From assembly GCA_030706265.1 (NCBI GenBank), contig JAUZOX010000082.1, forward strand, positions 1 through 8,872: a stretch of 8,872 bases of DNA. The letters run 5' to 3'. A program made the position numbers and the translations under genes. Source of the stretch: Bacteroidota bacterium. Its GTDB lineage: Bacteria; Bacteroidota; Bacteroidia; Bacteroidales; Cfx3-03. Positions 1-7,115 of the stretch are shown piece by piece; positions within the stretch are counted from its first letter, which is position 1; each line of letters opens with the position of its first letter. The notes under the pieces were generated by a model, which saw only the letters and a program-made list of their open reading frames with translations, was not told the origin of the DNA and ran no database searches.

Positions 1-1041
1 TCACGCTCAGGCGGACATGTCACAAATTTGAAAGCTTTTGCACACGAATACATCAATGTATTTTCGACAGGATATAATTATGCATTTGGCGTAGCTGCAC
101 TGGCTATGGTAATCTCATTGCTGTCATATGTCCTTTTTAAGAAACATCTGCCGGATCGAAAAGCACTCGAAGTCGATAACCCCTCTCTCGTGAAAATGAC
201 ATGGGCCGAAGAAAAGAAAAGACTCATCGCATTGGGACTCGTATTTGTGGTTGTCATTTTCTTCTGGATGTCATTTCATCAAAATGGATTATCACTCACT
301 ATGTTTGCTCGCGATTATATAACCAAAACGGTTGACCCCATCACCTATATTGTGTTTTATACACCGGCATTACTCTCTTTGGTTGCAGCTGTGGCTGGAA
401 TTGTTTTATTGTTTCAAAAGAAAGCTTCATTGATCAACATTGGAATTGGTGCCGGTCTTACCCTCGCCGGAGCAGGATTAGTCTATTACTTTTACTCCAA
501 AATGCAAGCTCAAAACCCAATAGAACCAGAGATTTTTCAACAATTCAACCCTTTATTCATTGTTATTCTAACGCCGGTCGTCGTGGGGTTATTTTCATGG
601 TTGAGAAACCGCAATATCGAACCTTCCACTCCGCGTAAAATCGGGATCGGGATGATATTGGCGGCCGTTGGATTTTCTGTTATGATAGCCAGCTCTGTCG
701 GTTTGGTTTCACAGGCTCATCTGGCCGGCGAACCTTCTCCCGAACGCATCTCAGCTCACTGGATGATTAGCACCTATCTGGTATTGACTTTTGCAGAGCT
801 ATTCCTTAGTCCGATGGGAATCTCGTTTGTCTCAAAGGTGTCTCCGCCCCGTTTTCAGGGTTTGATGCAGGGCGGATGGCTTGGGGCCACAGCAGTCGGG
901 AACCTGCTTTTGTTTATCGGCAGTTCAATGTATATTCGTCTTGAACTGTGGCAGGTATGGTTGATATTCGTGGTTTGCTGCCTGGCTTCGGCAACCTTTA
1001 TTTTCTCTATCATGAAGCGCCTTGAAGCCGCAACAAAATAA
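1..1041 (+). CDS. POT/PTR-family proton-dependent oligopeptide transporter, 3' part (5' end outside window)
   Basis: The reading frame is open from base 1, giving 346 visible residues. A TTG at base 28 is inside the protein, not a start, because coding sequence reads through it from the window edge. About nine hydrophobic segments are visible, in line with the C-terminal two thirds of a major-facilitator protein that would usually be 450-550 residues. Family signatures are the segment with FFWMSFHQNG (the POT helix-7 region) and the late segment FAELFLSPMG followed by VSPPRFQGLMQGGWLG, which resembles the helix 10-11 region of POT transporters. Known family role: proton-coupled uptake of di- and tripeptides across the inner membrane. 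The substrate here is inferred. The gene is visibly richer in G and C than the polysaccharide genes to the right and is probably unrelated to them. A weak hairpin follows the stop. Confidence 0.9.
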   Translation, partial: SRSGGHVTNLKAFAHEYINVFSTGYNYAFGVAALAMVISLLSYVLFKKHLPDRKALEVDNPSLVKMTWAEEKKRLIALGLVFVVVIFFWMSFHQNGLSLTMFARDYITKTVDPITYIVFYTPALLSLVAAVAGIVLLFQKKASLINIGIGAGLTLAGAGLVYYFYSKMQAQNPIEPEIFQQFNPLFIVILTPVVVGLFSWLRNRNIEPSTPRKIGIGMILAAVGFSVMIASSVGLVSQAHLAGEPSPERISAHWMISTYLVLTFAELFLSPMGISFVSKVSPPRFQGLMQGGWLGATAVGNLLLFIGSSMYIRLELWQVWLIFVVCCLASATFIFSIMKRLEAATK

Positions 1042-1043
1042 GA

Positions 1044-1085
1044 AGGGATCATCCGGAAAAGTCGTGGGCCGGGGTATCCTGTTTT
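1044..1085 (+). terminator. possible weak terminator after the transporter gene
   Basis: Just after the stop codon, AGGAT-type bases at 1044-1049 can pair with ATCCT at 1076-1080, and CCGG at 1053-1056 with CCGG at 1069-1072, with a small internal loop between. The hairpin is followed by GTTTTAA. The stem is interrupted and the T-run short, so this is only a plausible terminator. Confidence 0.35.
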
Positions 1086-1437
1086 AATCGATTGAGGAAG
1101 AAACTCCCATTTTCGAAACATCCCCCAAAAGCCCCGAACCAGCATGGAAAAATTCCACAAAAGCAGCTGTGCTTCTGTGGCCAAAGCAATTGAAGATATT
1201 TGGATAATGCACCTGTGGTGAGCTGCTAACAACATGACATATAGTTACTTTAGAGTCATCTGTAATAGCTGAAGACGGCAACTATATTTCTGAATGGCAT
1301 GTTTTTTGCACTGTCCTGAATATACTTTTTTGTTCCAATTTTTACCTCCCCCGATGCAATCATGAAGGGGGAAAAAAAAGCAGTTTTAAAAAGTATCCGA
1401 AATTGATGGTAAAAAGGTGGTAAAATTTAGGTTTAAA

Positions 1438-1509
1438 GGATACTTTATGGATACTTTATGGATACTTTATGGATACTTTATGGATACCCTTAGAGTATCT
1501 ATAAAGTAT
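1438..1509. repeat. four-copy 11-bp tandem repeat with inverted copy, forming a hairpin
   Basis: The unit GGATACTTTAT occurs four times exactly (1438-1448, 1449-1459, 1460-1470, 1471-1481), followed by a broken copy GGATACCCT at 1482-1490. An inverted copy lies at 1495-1509. Bases 1473-1487 can pair with 1495-1509 over 15 positions with one G-T wobble and a 7-base loop (1488-1494). A shorter inverted copy, AAGTATCC, sits upstream at 1391-1398. Eleven base pairs is close to one helical turn, so all copies face the same side of the DNA. A role as a protein-binding array, a slippage-variable spacer or a structured RNA are all possible; none can be chosen from sequence alone. Confidence 0.9.
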
Positions 1510-1800
1510 TCTTCAACTATGAATCAATTTTTTTTCAATTATCCGGATTACCTGCTGTATGGGGTAAGTTTTGGAACAAGTTTCCTGAGGGGTGGAATTG
1601 TCCTGTAAATCTTTTAAAATAGATCCCTTTTCTCTATCACTCAACAAATTTTTCAGAAAATGATTTGCTTGGGGCATAAAGATAATCTCTTTTTTGAACA
1701 GATGAACACATACCCCTGAATTTTTGAAAGAACGCCCCGCTTTTTAAGCTTCACTTTTAAGTCGGGGGTAAAGAATAAGGTGTTTTTTCTTTTTCTTTTC

Positions 1801-1922
1801 AAAGTTACGAAAAGCTACAGCGAAGAAGCCCGGAGCCTGTTAAACCGGATCTTTCCTAAAGGCCTTATAGGGATCACTGACAGGCTTTTCAAAAAAAAGC
1901 TGCCTTTGGAGCAGCTTTTTTT
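1801..1922 (+). ncRNA. candidate structured small RNA or leader, rightward
   Basis: Bases 1809-1815 (GAAAAGC) can pair with 1884-1890 (GCTTTTC), and bases 1834-1840 (AGCCTGT) with 1880-1886 (ACAGGCT). The two pairings share bases 1884-1886, so they compete. Between them lies a palindromic AAGGCCTT core. A strong intrinsic terminator (1892-1922) follows directly. Structure ending in a terminator with no protein frame is what an independent small RNA looks like. I see no matching rightward -7 box upstream, and the segment does not match 6S RNA, tmRNA or RNase P RNA as I know them. Low confidence. Confidence 0.25.
1892..1922. terminator. strong bidirectional intrinsic terminator
   Basis: The arms 1892-1903 (A7 then GCTGC) and 1911-1922 (GCAGC then T7) are perfectly complementary over 12 bases around a 7-base loop. 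A T-run follows the stem on either strand (seven on the plus strand, eight on the minus), so it could stop transcription from both directions. There is no protein gene within 380 bases on the right or 850 bases on the left, so it probably ends a non-coding transcript. Confidence 0.75.
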
Positions 1923-2018
1923 GATTCTTTAACATAAAAATAACAATTTTTTTTCTTCTTCGTCGTTTTTGAGATATTGAAAGTTTTTTTAAGAGAAGTA
2001 GTAAAAAATTCAAACTAA

Positions 2019-2047
2019 CAAATCTACCCGAAACTACAAAAAAACAA
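2019..2047 (-). promoter_or_regulatory. possible leftward Bacteroidota promoter
   Basis: On the minus strand bases 2026-2019 read TAGATTTG, an exact match to the Bacteroidota -7 box TAnnTTTG. A TTG (-33-like) lies at 2047-2045, 18 bases upstream. Transcription would start near 2013 and run left to the bidirectional terminator, giving a transcript of roughly 120 bases with no obvious protein frame. One such -7 match per kilobase is expected by chance in AT-rich DNA, so the pairing with the terminator is the main support. Confidence 0.3.
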
Positions 2048-2302
2048 CTTCCAACTCTTCTGAACAGCCACCCAATTGTTTGCTTACTTTTTTATAGAAA
2101 ACAGGTAATAACACTGGATTTTAGTATTTTTTAAGGCCTCTCGTCGGAAAATAATACTCACATCTGAATGTATTGCTTTTATGGTGGTAAAGATATGACT
2201 ATTTGCGATGGATAACAAATATCGAAAATATGATATAAACTTTACCAACATAACTTCAACGAATAAAAAAATAATGAAACAACTTAGTAAAACTGTTAAT
2301 GA

Positions 2303-4585
2303 ATGAACAAGAAATTTAATGCAATAAGAGTTACTATTCTGGGTATAATGTTAATGGTAAGTATTTCTCTTAAAGCAACAACTTACTATTTTTCCTCGTC
2401 AACCGGTTCTGACAATAATACCGCAAGTCAAGCCACAAATCAGGCGACACCCTGGAAAACAATCAACAAATTAAATTCGATAATGAGTACGCTCCGTCCC
2501 GGCGATATGGTTTTGTTTAAACGTGGAGAGACTTTTCCCGGGACCATAAATCTGACTGTATCGGGTGCGGCAGGCAATCCCATTACTTTTGGGGCATATG
2601 GATCCGGAACCGCAAAGCCCATACTTGATAACCGGCTCACACTCACCGGATGGACAAGTCTGGGTGGAAACATCTGGGAAACCTCAAATTCCGCATTACA
2701 AAGTCAGCCAACGGCTCTTTTTATCAATAACACCCCAATGCCATTGGGTCGTTATCCCAATATTGATGCACCCAACGGTGGATATCTGACAATTGCATCC
2801 CATTCGTCAGGGACCGTATTTACGGGCACCTCTATCCCTTCTTCATTAAATTTCACCGGTGCAGAAGCAGTCATAAGATCGGATCACTATTTGTTAAACA
2901 GGAGAACGGTCGCAAGCCAATCCGGCCAAACGATCACACTCACCAGTGATGTATATATCACAGATGGCTATGGATTTTTCTTCCAAAACAGCCCCGCTGC
3001 CCTGGACAAAGATGGTGAATGGTGCTATATTGCATCCAGTAAAAAAGTCCGTATCTATTCTGCTACTGATCCCAACACAAGAGTCATCCAGGTATCCAAT
3101 ACCGACAATTATTTTAACATCCTTGGCTATTCCTATATCGTGATTGATGGCTTAAGTATGTACGGTGCAAAATCTTGTGATGTTAATCTTTCAGCTGCCA
3201 CTTTCTGCACAATTAAAAACTGCTTCTTTTACGGATCAGGTACCAATTCAATAAATGTAGGGTATTATGGTGCAACAAACAATGACAGCATTAATATCCG
3301 CAACAATAGTTTTACAAAAGTTCAAAGTAATTGTATTAATGCCTTTGGCACACGTTTGTCACTCACCGGCAATACACTAACGAACATCGGAACCGTACCG
3401 GGGATGGCAGAAAGCGGACAATACTCCGTGGGAATGTGTACTTTAGCCAATGGACTGGACATAGAAGGCAATGTACTCGATAGCCTTGGCAATTCAGGTA
3501 TTATGTTTGCAGAATCGAACAACGTGCTTATCAAAGGGAACAGTCTCAACCATTTCTGTTCTGTACTGGATGATGAAGGTGGTATATATTGTTATAACGG
3601 CAATCCCTCTGTTGAGCCTGTAAACCGTAAAGTCATCAATAATATTGTAGTAAATGGCATTGGTGCTGTGTATGGAACATCAAATCAAATATCACCGGTT
3701 GAAGGTATATATATTGACGACCGATCAGCCAATGTTGAAATAAATGGCAATACGGTGGCTTTCTGTGCAAATTCAGGGATCTTTTTACATAATTCACCCA
3801 AGTGCCAGGTTTTGAATAACACGGTCTTTTCCTGTAGAAAAGATTTGTGGATTTGTCATTACGTTGATCCTTCAACATTTAATCTAGTCGGATATGACAT
3901 TGAAAAGAACGTTTTTGCGTCAATCGCATCTGCAAGACTCCTTTTTTATGAAACAAACGAAACAACACCTCTTTCAAATGTGGGGAAGATTAATAATAAT
4001 ATTTATTGTCAGCCATTTTTGACAAGCGACTTTATCACATTTTATTCTCCATCAGCACCCGACGGTTTGTTTCTAAAATTACCGGACTGGAAGTCATATA
4101 GCGGCTTTGATCTGAACTCAACCCTGTCTCCCATAACCTATCCTTCGACCATCACAAATCAAAGTGACTACTATCGCTTCGAATATAATACGACTACCGT
4201 TTCACGTAGCATCACTGCCGATAAGAATTATATTACACCAGCCGGCGTTACTTATTTAAAAGGAAGTACAATCAACGTACCTGCGTTTGGATCTGTCTTA
4301 TTGTTAAAAAGTGATATTGCCTTGGGTGTTACTCCCAACATTCCGGCAGAAAGTAATTCTTTCAAACTTTATCCTAATCCTGCTGATGATAAAGTATACA
4401 TTCAAACAGAAGAAAGTAGCCATCCGATCGATGTCACATTTTACGATCTTTCGGGAAAACAAATAAAAAGAGAAATTGTAAATACCGGCTCTGCCATGGA
4501 TGTCCAATCTTTGCCAAAAGGATTTTATGTTATCAGCGTTTTGGATAAAGACAAAACAAGATCGTTGAAACTCATAAAGCGATAG
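2303..4585 (+). CDS. secreted right-handed parallel beta-helix protein with type IX secretion sorting domain
   Basis: The protein has 760 residues. Residues 1-25 form a Sec signal peptide (basic start, hydrophobic stretch, likely cut after LKA). Residues 64-80 carry GDMVLFKRGETF, a pattern common near the N-terminus of Bacteroidota beta-helix proteins. Residues about 270-560 hold the helix, with many short turns rich in N, G, V and I such as IEGNVLDS, IKGNSLNH and INGNTVAF. They include DDEGGIY (423-429) and GIYIDD (468-473), acidic patches that may mark an active or metal site. Residues about 620-670 resemble the C-terminal beta-sandwich of surface glycosidases. Residues 686-760 (SFKLYPNPADDKVYI onward, with GFYVISV) are a type A Por sorting domain, so the mature protein is expected on the cell surface or outside. 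Beta-helix proteins include polysaccharide lyases, epimerases and binding proteins; which one this is cannot be told. The ATG at 2303 gives a complete signal peptide; no Shine-Dalgarno sequence is evident. Confidence 0.88.
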   Translation: MNKKFNAIRVTILGIMLMVSISLKATTYYFSSSTGSDNNTASQATNQATPWKTINKLNSIMSTLRPGDMVLFKRGETFPGTINLTVSGAAGNPITFGAYGSGTAKPILDNRLTLTGWTSLGGNIWETSNSALQSQPTALFINNTPMPLGRYPNIDAPNGGYLTIASHSSGTVFTGTSIPSSLNFTGAEAVIRSDHYLLNRRTVASQSGQTITLTSDVYITDGYGFFFQNSPAALDKDGEWCYIASSKKVRIYSATDPNTRVIQVSNTDNYFNILGYSYIVIDGLSMYGAKSCDVNLSAATFCTIKNCFFYGSGTNSINVGYYGATNNDSINIRNNSFTKVQSNCINAFGTRLSLTGNTLTNIGTVPGMAESGQYSVGMCTLANGLDIEGNVLDSLGNSGIMFAESNNVLIKGNSLNHFCSVLDDEGGIYCYNGNPSVEPVNRKVINNIVVNGIGAVYGTSNQISPVEGIYIDDRSANVEINGNTVAFCANSGIFLHNSPKCQVLNNTVFSCRKDLWICHYVDPSTFNLVGYDIEKNVFASIASARLLFYETNETTPLSNVGKINNNIYCQPFLTSDFITFYSPSAPDGLFLKLPDWKSYSGFDLNSTLSPITYPSTITNQSDYYRFEYNTTTVSRSITADKNYITPAGVTYLKGSTINVPAFGSVLLLKSDIALGVTPNIPAESNSFKLYPNPADDKVYIQTEESSHPIDVTFYDLSGKQIKREIVNTGSAMDVQSLPKGFYVISVLDKDKTRSLKLIKR

Positions 4586-4710
4586 AAGCCTTAAAATTTG
4601 AAAAGATAACCGATCTATTGTTCGTTTTTTGAAAACCGAATATCAAATTTCAGGACCAATCGGTATTTCTCTCTTTCATACTACATTCCGCTATTAATTT
4701 CTCAATTTTT

Positions 4711-4752
4711 AGGGAGGCACTCAAGGAAGTAATTTTCTGTGCCTCCCTTTAA
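4711..4752 (+). terminator. intrinsic terminator after the beta-helix gene
   Basis: AGGGAGGCAC (4711-4720) and GTGCCTCCCT (4739-4748) form a perfect 10-bp GC-rich stem with an 18-base loop, followed by TTAATTATT. A weaker AT-rich fold (AAATTTG at 4594-4600 with CAAATTT at 4644-4650) lies nearer the stop codon. The hairpin separates the beta-helix gene from the HAD gene's promoter. Confidence 0.6.
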
Positions 4753-4777
4753 TTATTAAAAAAATAAACTAATTTTG
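4748..4777 (+). promoter_or_regulatory. Bacteroidota-type promoter for the HAD gene
   Basis: Bases 4770-4777 read TAATTTTG, an exact match to the -7 consensus TAnnTTTG. A TTTA resembling the -33 TTTG box lies at 4748-4751 with an 18-base spacer, directly on the trailing edge of the preceding terminator. Transcription would start about 4783, leaving a leader of some 28 bases that holds an AGAAGG ribosome-binding sequence at 4797-4802. Confidence 0.5.
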
Positions 4778-4810
4778 AAAAGCACAGAATTCTGAAAGAA
4801 GGCCTTTATT

Positions 4811-5221
4811 ATGATCATTGCAGTTGACTTCGACGGGACTATAGTTGAGAATAGATATCCCAAAATAGGGAAAGAGAAACTATTTGCCATAGATACACTT
4901 AAAGCACTCAACAAGAAAGGGCATCAACTCATATTATGGTCATTTCGAAGCGGAAAACTGCTTGATGAAGCCGTTGACTTTTGCAAAGATCGGGGAGTTG
5001 AATTTTATGCTGTCAATAAAAGTTATCCCGAAGAAGTGTTAGATGAAACCGTGAGCCGGAAAATCAATGCGGATATATTTATAGATGATCGAAATATTGG
5101 CGGGCTACTTTCATGGGGGGCAATCTATCAAAAGCTTTGCCCTGAAGAAAATGGCAATAACCTTCCTGAAGTAAAAAAAGGTTTTTTGCAAGGAATATTT
5201 AGAAAAGCAACTGGAAAATAA
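4811..5221 (+). CDS. small HAD-superfamily protein, BT_0820-like
   Basis: The protein has 136 residues and is cytoplasmic, with no signal or membrane segment. HAD motif I is DFDGT at residues 6-10 (nucleophile D6, acid/base D8). Motif II is likely in WSFRSG (43-48), with S44 where relatives usually have T. K84 is a candidate motif III lysine, and IDDRN (91-95) supplies the motif IV acidic pair. There is no large cap domain, as in small phosphatase-type HADs. The pattern GKLLDEAV followed by GVEFYAVNKSYPEE closely recalls the Bacteroides BT_0820 family, often annotated only as a hypothetical hydrolase. A phosphatase acting on a small phosphorylated compound is likely from the motifs; the substrate is unknown. 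The ATG at 4811 is supported by AGAAGG eight bases upstream and by an exact -7 promoter box. Its place beside sugar transferases suggests, but does not show, a role in polysaccharide synthesis. Confidence 0.87.
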   Translation: MIIAVDFDGTIVENRYPKIGKEKLFAIDTLKALNKKGHQLILWSFRSGKLLDEAVDFCKDRGVEFYAVNKSYPEEVLDETVSRKINADIFIDDRNIGGLLSWGAIYQKLCPEENGNNLPEVKKGFLQGIFRKATGK

Positions 5222-5503
5222 GCACAAAAAATATAGAATAATACACATTATTTTATATCAAATTATCAACATAAGTAAATTATTTATTTTTTACTATACA
5301 ATTTCAAGACCCTCTTCATTACCGGATACCGCTCTAAATCGTTTCAGGTGAGAGTATTTTTTGGATTTATTATTTGATGCTGTAGAGAAACAAATCAATA
5401 AAGAAGTTTGTTTTAATAAGTGAATAGTCATCACCTGCCAGAATCTATATACCGACTAGTTGTTCAATATGTTACTGATAATTTCATTAAATAGAATTGA
5501 CAT

Positions 5504-6892
5504 ATGCCTGGAAAAAGATATACTAATCGTGTTAAGTTCGCATTTCTTTTAAACGACCTGGTCGCGCTGAACTTTGCATTTTTTCTTTCAACCTTCTTTT
5601 TCCAAAACAACACCTGGAGCAATCCTAAACAAACGACCTTTTTGCTTATTTTAAACCTTATTTGGATAGTACTTGCGAGTTATGGCGATATCTATTCCGT
5701 CCAAAGGGTAATAAAAACCGAAAAGGAGCTGAACAAGGCCTTATTTATTTGGCTACTGCATTTTTTAATGATCTCGATCATTGTTTACTATTCAAAAGTA
5801 TTCGACTTCAACACCCAGAATAAAATAGTTTTTTATCTTGTCTTTGGCATTACACTGACTATCTGGAAGATTACGTCCATCAAATTTATCCGATATTTAC
5901 GGATGAGAGGATTAAACTTTTCCAGAATCGCCATCATAGGGGGTGGGCTGGTGGGGGATCAAATTCGTAGCTTCCTGATGTCCGATCATTCATTTGGAAT
6001 TCATTATCTGGGACTCTTCGACGATAACCCTGATAAATGCCTACACAAGGACGAGATCATCGGTACTGTTGATGACTTTAAAACTTTGGCCCCGATCCGG
6101 CAAATCGATGAAGTCTTCATAGCCCTTCCTAATAATGCAAAGAAAAAGATCGCAGATATTATACGTTTTTGCGATGCCAATGCTATCCGGATTAAGATCG
6201 TCCCCGACTTTATGCGTTTCATCAAACCAAAGGTACAACTGGATTTCTATGGCTCCATCCCCATTATCTTATTACACAATGAACCTCTTGCCAGTTTGAG
6301 AAATCGCTTCCTCAAACGGAGCGTCGACTTTTTATTTTCCTTTTTTGTAATCGTATTCATTCTTTCCTGGCTCTTACCCATATTAGCAGTACTGATAAAA
6401 ATAGACTCAAAGGGTCCGGTTTTTTTTAAACAAAAACGAACGGGCAATGAAAACAACGAATTTTATATCTGGAAATTAAGATCAATGCGATTAAACGGTG
6501 ATGCAGACAAAGTTCAAGCAACAAAGGGTGATAAACGAATAACACGATTAGGTAGTTTTCTCCGAAAATCAAACCTTGATGAGCTCCCACAGTTTTTCAA
6601 TATTCTAAAAGGCGATATGTCGCTTATCGGTCCCCGTCCCCATATGCTTGAGCATACTGCTCAATATTCAGCTATTATCAAAGGGTACATGGTTCGGCAT
6701 TTTGCGAAGCCTGGTTTAACGGGTTGGGCTCAGGTCAATGGGTTCCGCGGTGAGACAAGGGAACCTTGTCAAATGGAAGCACGGGTTGAACATGATGTCT
6801 ATTATATTGAAAACTGGTCTATTTATCTTGATAATAAAATTTTTTTCCGGACCATCTATAACATGATTAAGGGTGAGGAAAATGCAGGATAA
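5504..6892 (+). CDS. WcaJ-type undecaprenyl-phosphate sugar phosphotransferase, copy 1
   Basis: The protein has 462 residues, the usual length for the family. It has four N-terminal membrane segments (about 10-32, 45-63, 79-99, 107-127), a Rossmann-like CoA_binding_3 domain with GGGLVG at 146-151, a membrane-inserted helix at about 277-300, and a bacterial sugar transferase catalytic domain to the end. Key motifs are SKGPVFFKQKRTG (302-314), KLRSM (324-328), LDELPQ (358-363) with the D359-E360 pair matching the catalytic Asp-Glu dyad of PglC-type enzymes, GDMSLIGPRP (370-379), KPGLTGWAQVNG (402-413), RGET (415-418) and YYIENWS (433-439). Known role: transfer of a sugar 1-phosphate, often glucose, from a nucleotide sugar to undecaprenyl phosphate, starting a surface polysaccharide. 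The sugar cannot be read from sequence. The start aligns with that of the paralog. The 282-base gap upstream is AT-rich, with only weak promoter-like boxes (TATTTTTTG at 5355-5363). Confidence 0.93.
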   Translation: MPGKRYTNRVKFAFLLNDLVALNFAFFLSTFFFQNNTWSNPKQTTFLLILNLIWIVLASYGDIYSVQRVIKTEKELNKALFIWLLHFLMISIIVYYSKVFDFNTQNKIVFYLVFGITLTIWKITSIKFIRYLRMRGLNFSRIAIIGGGLVGDQIRSFLMSDHSFGIHYLGLFDDNPDKCLHKDEIIGTVDDFKTLAPIRQIDEVFIALPNNAKKKIADIIRFCDANAIRIKIVPDFMRFIKPKVQLDFYGSIPIILLHNEPLASLRNRFLKRSVDFLFSFFVIVFILSWLLPILAVLIKIDSKGPVFFKQKRTGNENNEFYIWKLRSMRLNGDADKVQATKGDKRITRLGSFLRKSNLDELPQFFNILKGDMSLIGPRPHMLEHTAQYSAIIKGYMVRHFAKPGLTGWAQVNGFRGETREPCQMEARVEHDVYYIENWSIYLDNKIFFRTIYNMIKGEENAG

Positions 6893-6947
6893 CCACATGA
6901 AACGAGCATGTTTCAAAAGCACAAACACCAATGAACCGAGCATACAT

Positions 6948-7047
6948 GCGAGCTCCATACGACCTATTTAATAAAATTATTATCGTATGAAAATCATCTA
7001 CGCGAGGTCCATACGACCTATTTAATCAAATTATTTTCGGATGAAAT
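6948..7047. repeat. direct repeat pair, 54-bp period, between the two transferase genes
   Basis: A segment of about 43 bases starting at 6948 recurs at 7002 with four mismatches; both share the block TCCATACGACCTATTTAAT. The second copy contains a perfect inverted repeat AGGTC-CATAC-GACCT (7005-7019), which has one mismatch in the first copy. It ends in another small hairpin, TCGGA (7037-7041) with TCCGA (7049-7053). Just upstream are a hairpin TGAAAC/GTTTCA (6898-6915) and a 13-base near-repeat, ATGAAACGAGCAT at 6897 and ATGAACCGAGCAT at 6931. No long T-run follows any of these, so they are not obvious terminators. Operator sites or a local duplication in the leader of the second transferase are possible. 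Confidence 0.85.
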
Positions 7048-7115
7048 TTCCGATATAAATAAAAACAACTGAGACTAGATTTATCATTGATAATGTACTA
7101 CTTATAATTCATCTC

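Larger units (their letters stand above)
1042..2302. other. 1.26-kb intergenic region without a convincing protein gene
   Basis: No reading frame here looks like a real protein on either strand. The longest candidates are a 63-codon frame at 1417-1608, built largely from an 11-bp repeat, and antisense frames that run back over the transporter gene. What can be seen is a hairpin with a C5/G5 stem (1347-1352 with 1367-1372), the 11-bp tandem repeat with an inverted copy (1438-1509), a partly pairing CCCCG/CGGGG segment (1735-1768), a foldable stretch ending in a strong terminator (1809-1922), and a leftward promoter-like pair of boxes (2019-2047). The last 250 bases before the next gene are very AT-rich and show no confident promoter for it. 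Confidence 0.7.

Noticed and set aside
1144..1221. 25-codon frame starting MEKFHKSSCASVAKAIEDIW
   Set aside because: It is short, with no Shine-Dalgarno sequence, promoter or known family. A frame this length is expected by chance.
855..1281. Antisense open frames over the end of the transporter gene
   Set aside because: They overlap a clearly conserved coding sequence on the other strand and show no domain-like features.
1417..1608. 63-codon open frame with repeated YFMDTL residues
   Set aside because: Its repetitive part is simply the 11-bp DNA repeat read in successive frames. Gain or loss of one unit would shift the frame, the rest shows no protein-like composition, and there is no ribosome-binding sequence.
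2198..2205. ACTATTTG as a promoter -7 box for the beta-helix gene
   Set aside because: It keeps TTTG but lacks the TA, and the upstream TTG at 2173 is only loosely placed. Not strong enough to annotate.
1042..2302. Search for an insertion sequence, CRISPR array or tRNA in the long gene-free region
   Set aside because: No transposase-like frame, no regularly spaced repeat with unique spacers and no cloverleaf with a TTCGA-type T-arm could be found. The 11-bp repeat has no spacers.
6898..6915. TGAAAC/GTTTCA hairpin as a terminator after the first transferase
   Set aside because: The stem is only six bases, is AT-rich and is followed by AAAAGC rather than a T-run, so a terminator call is not supported.
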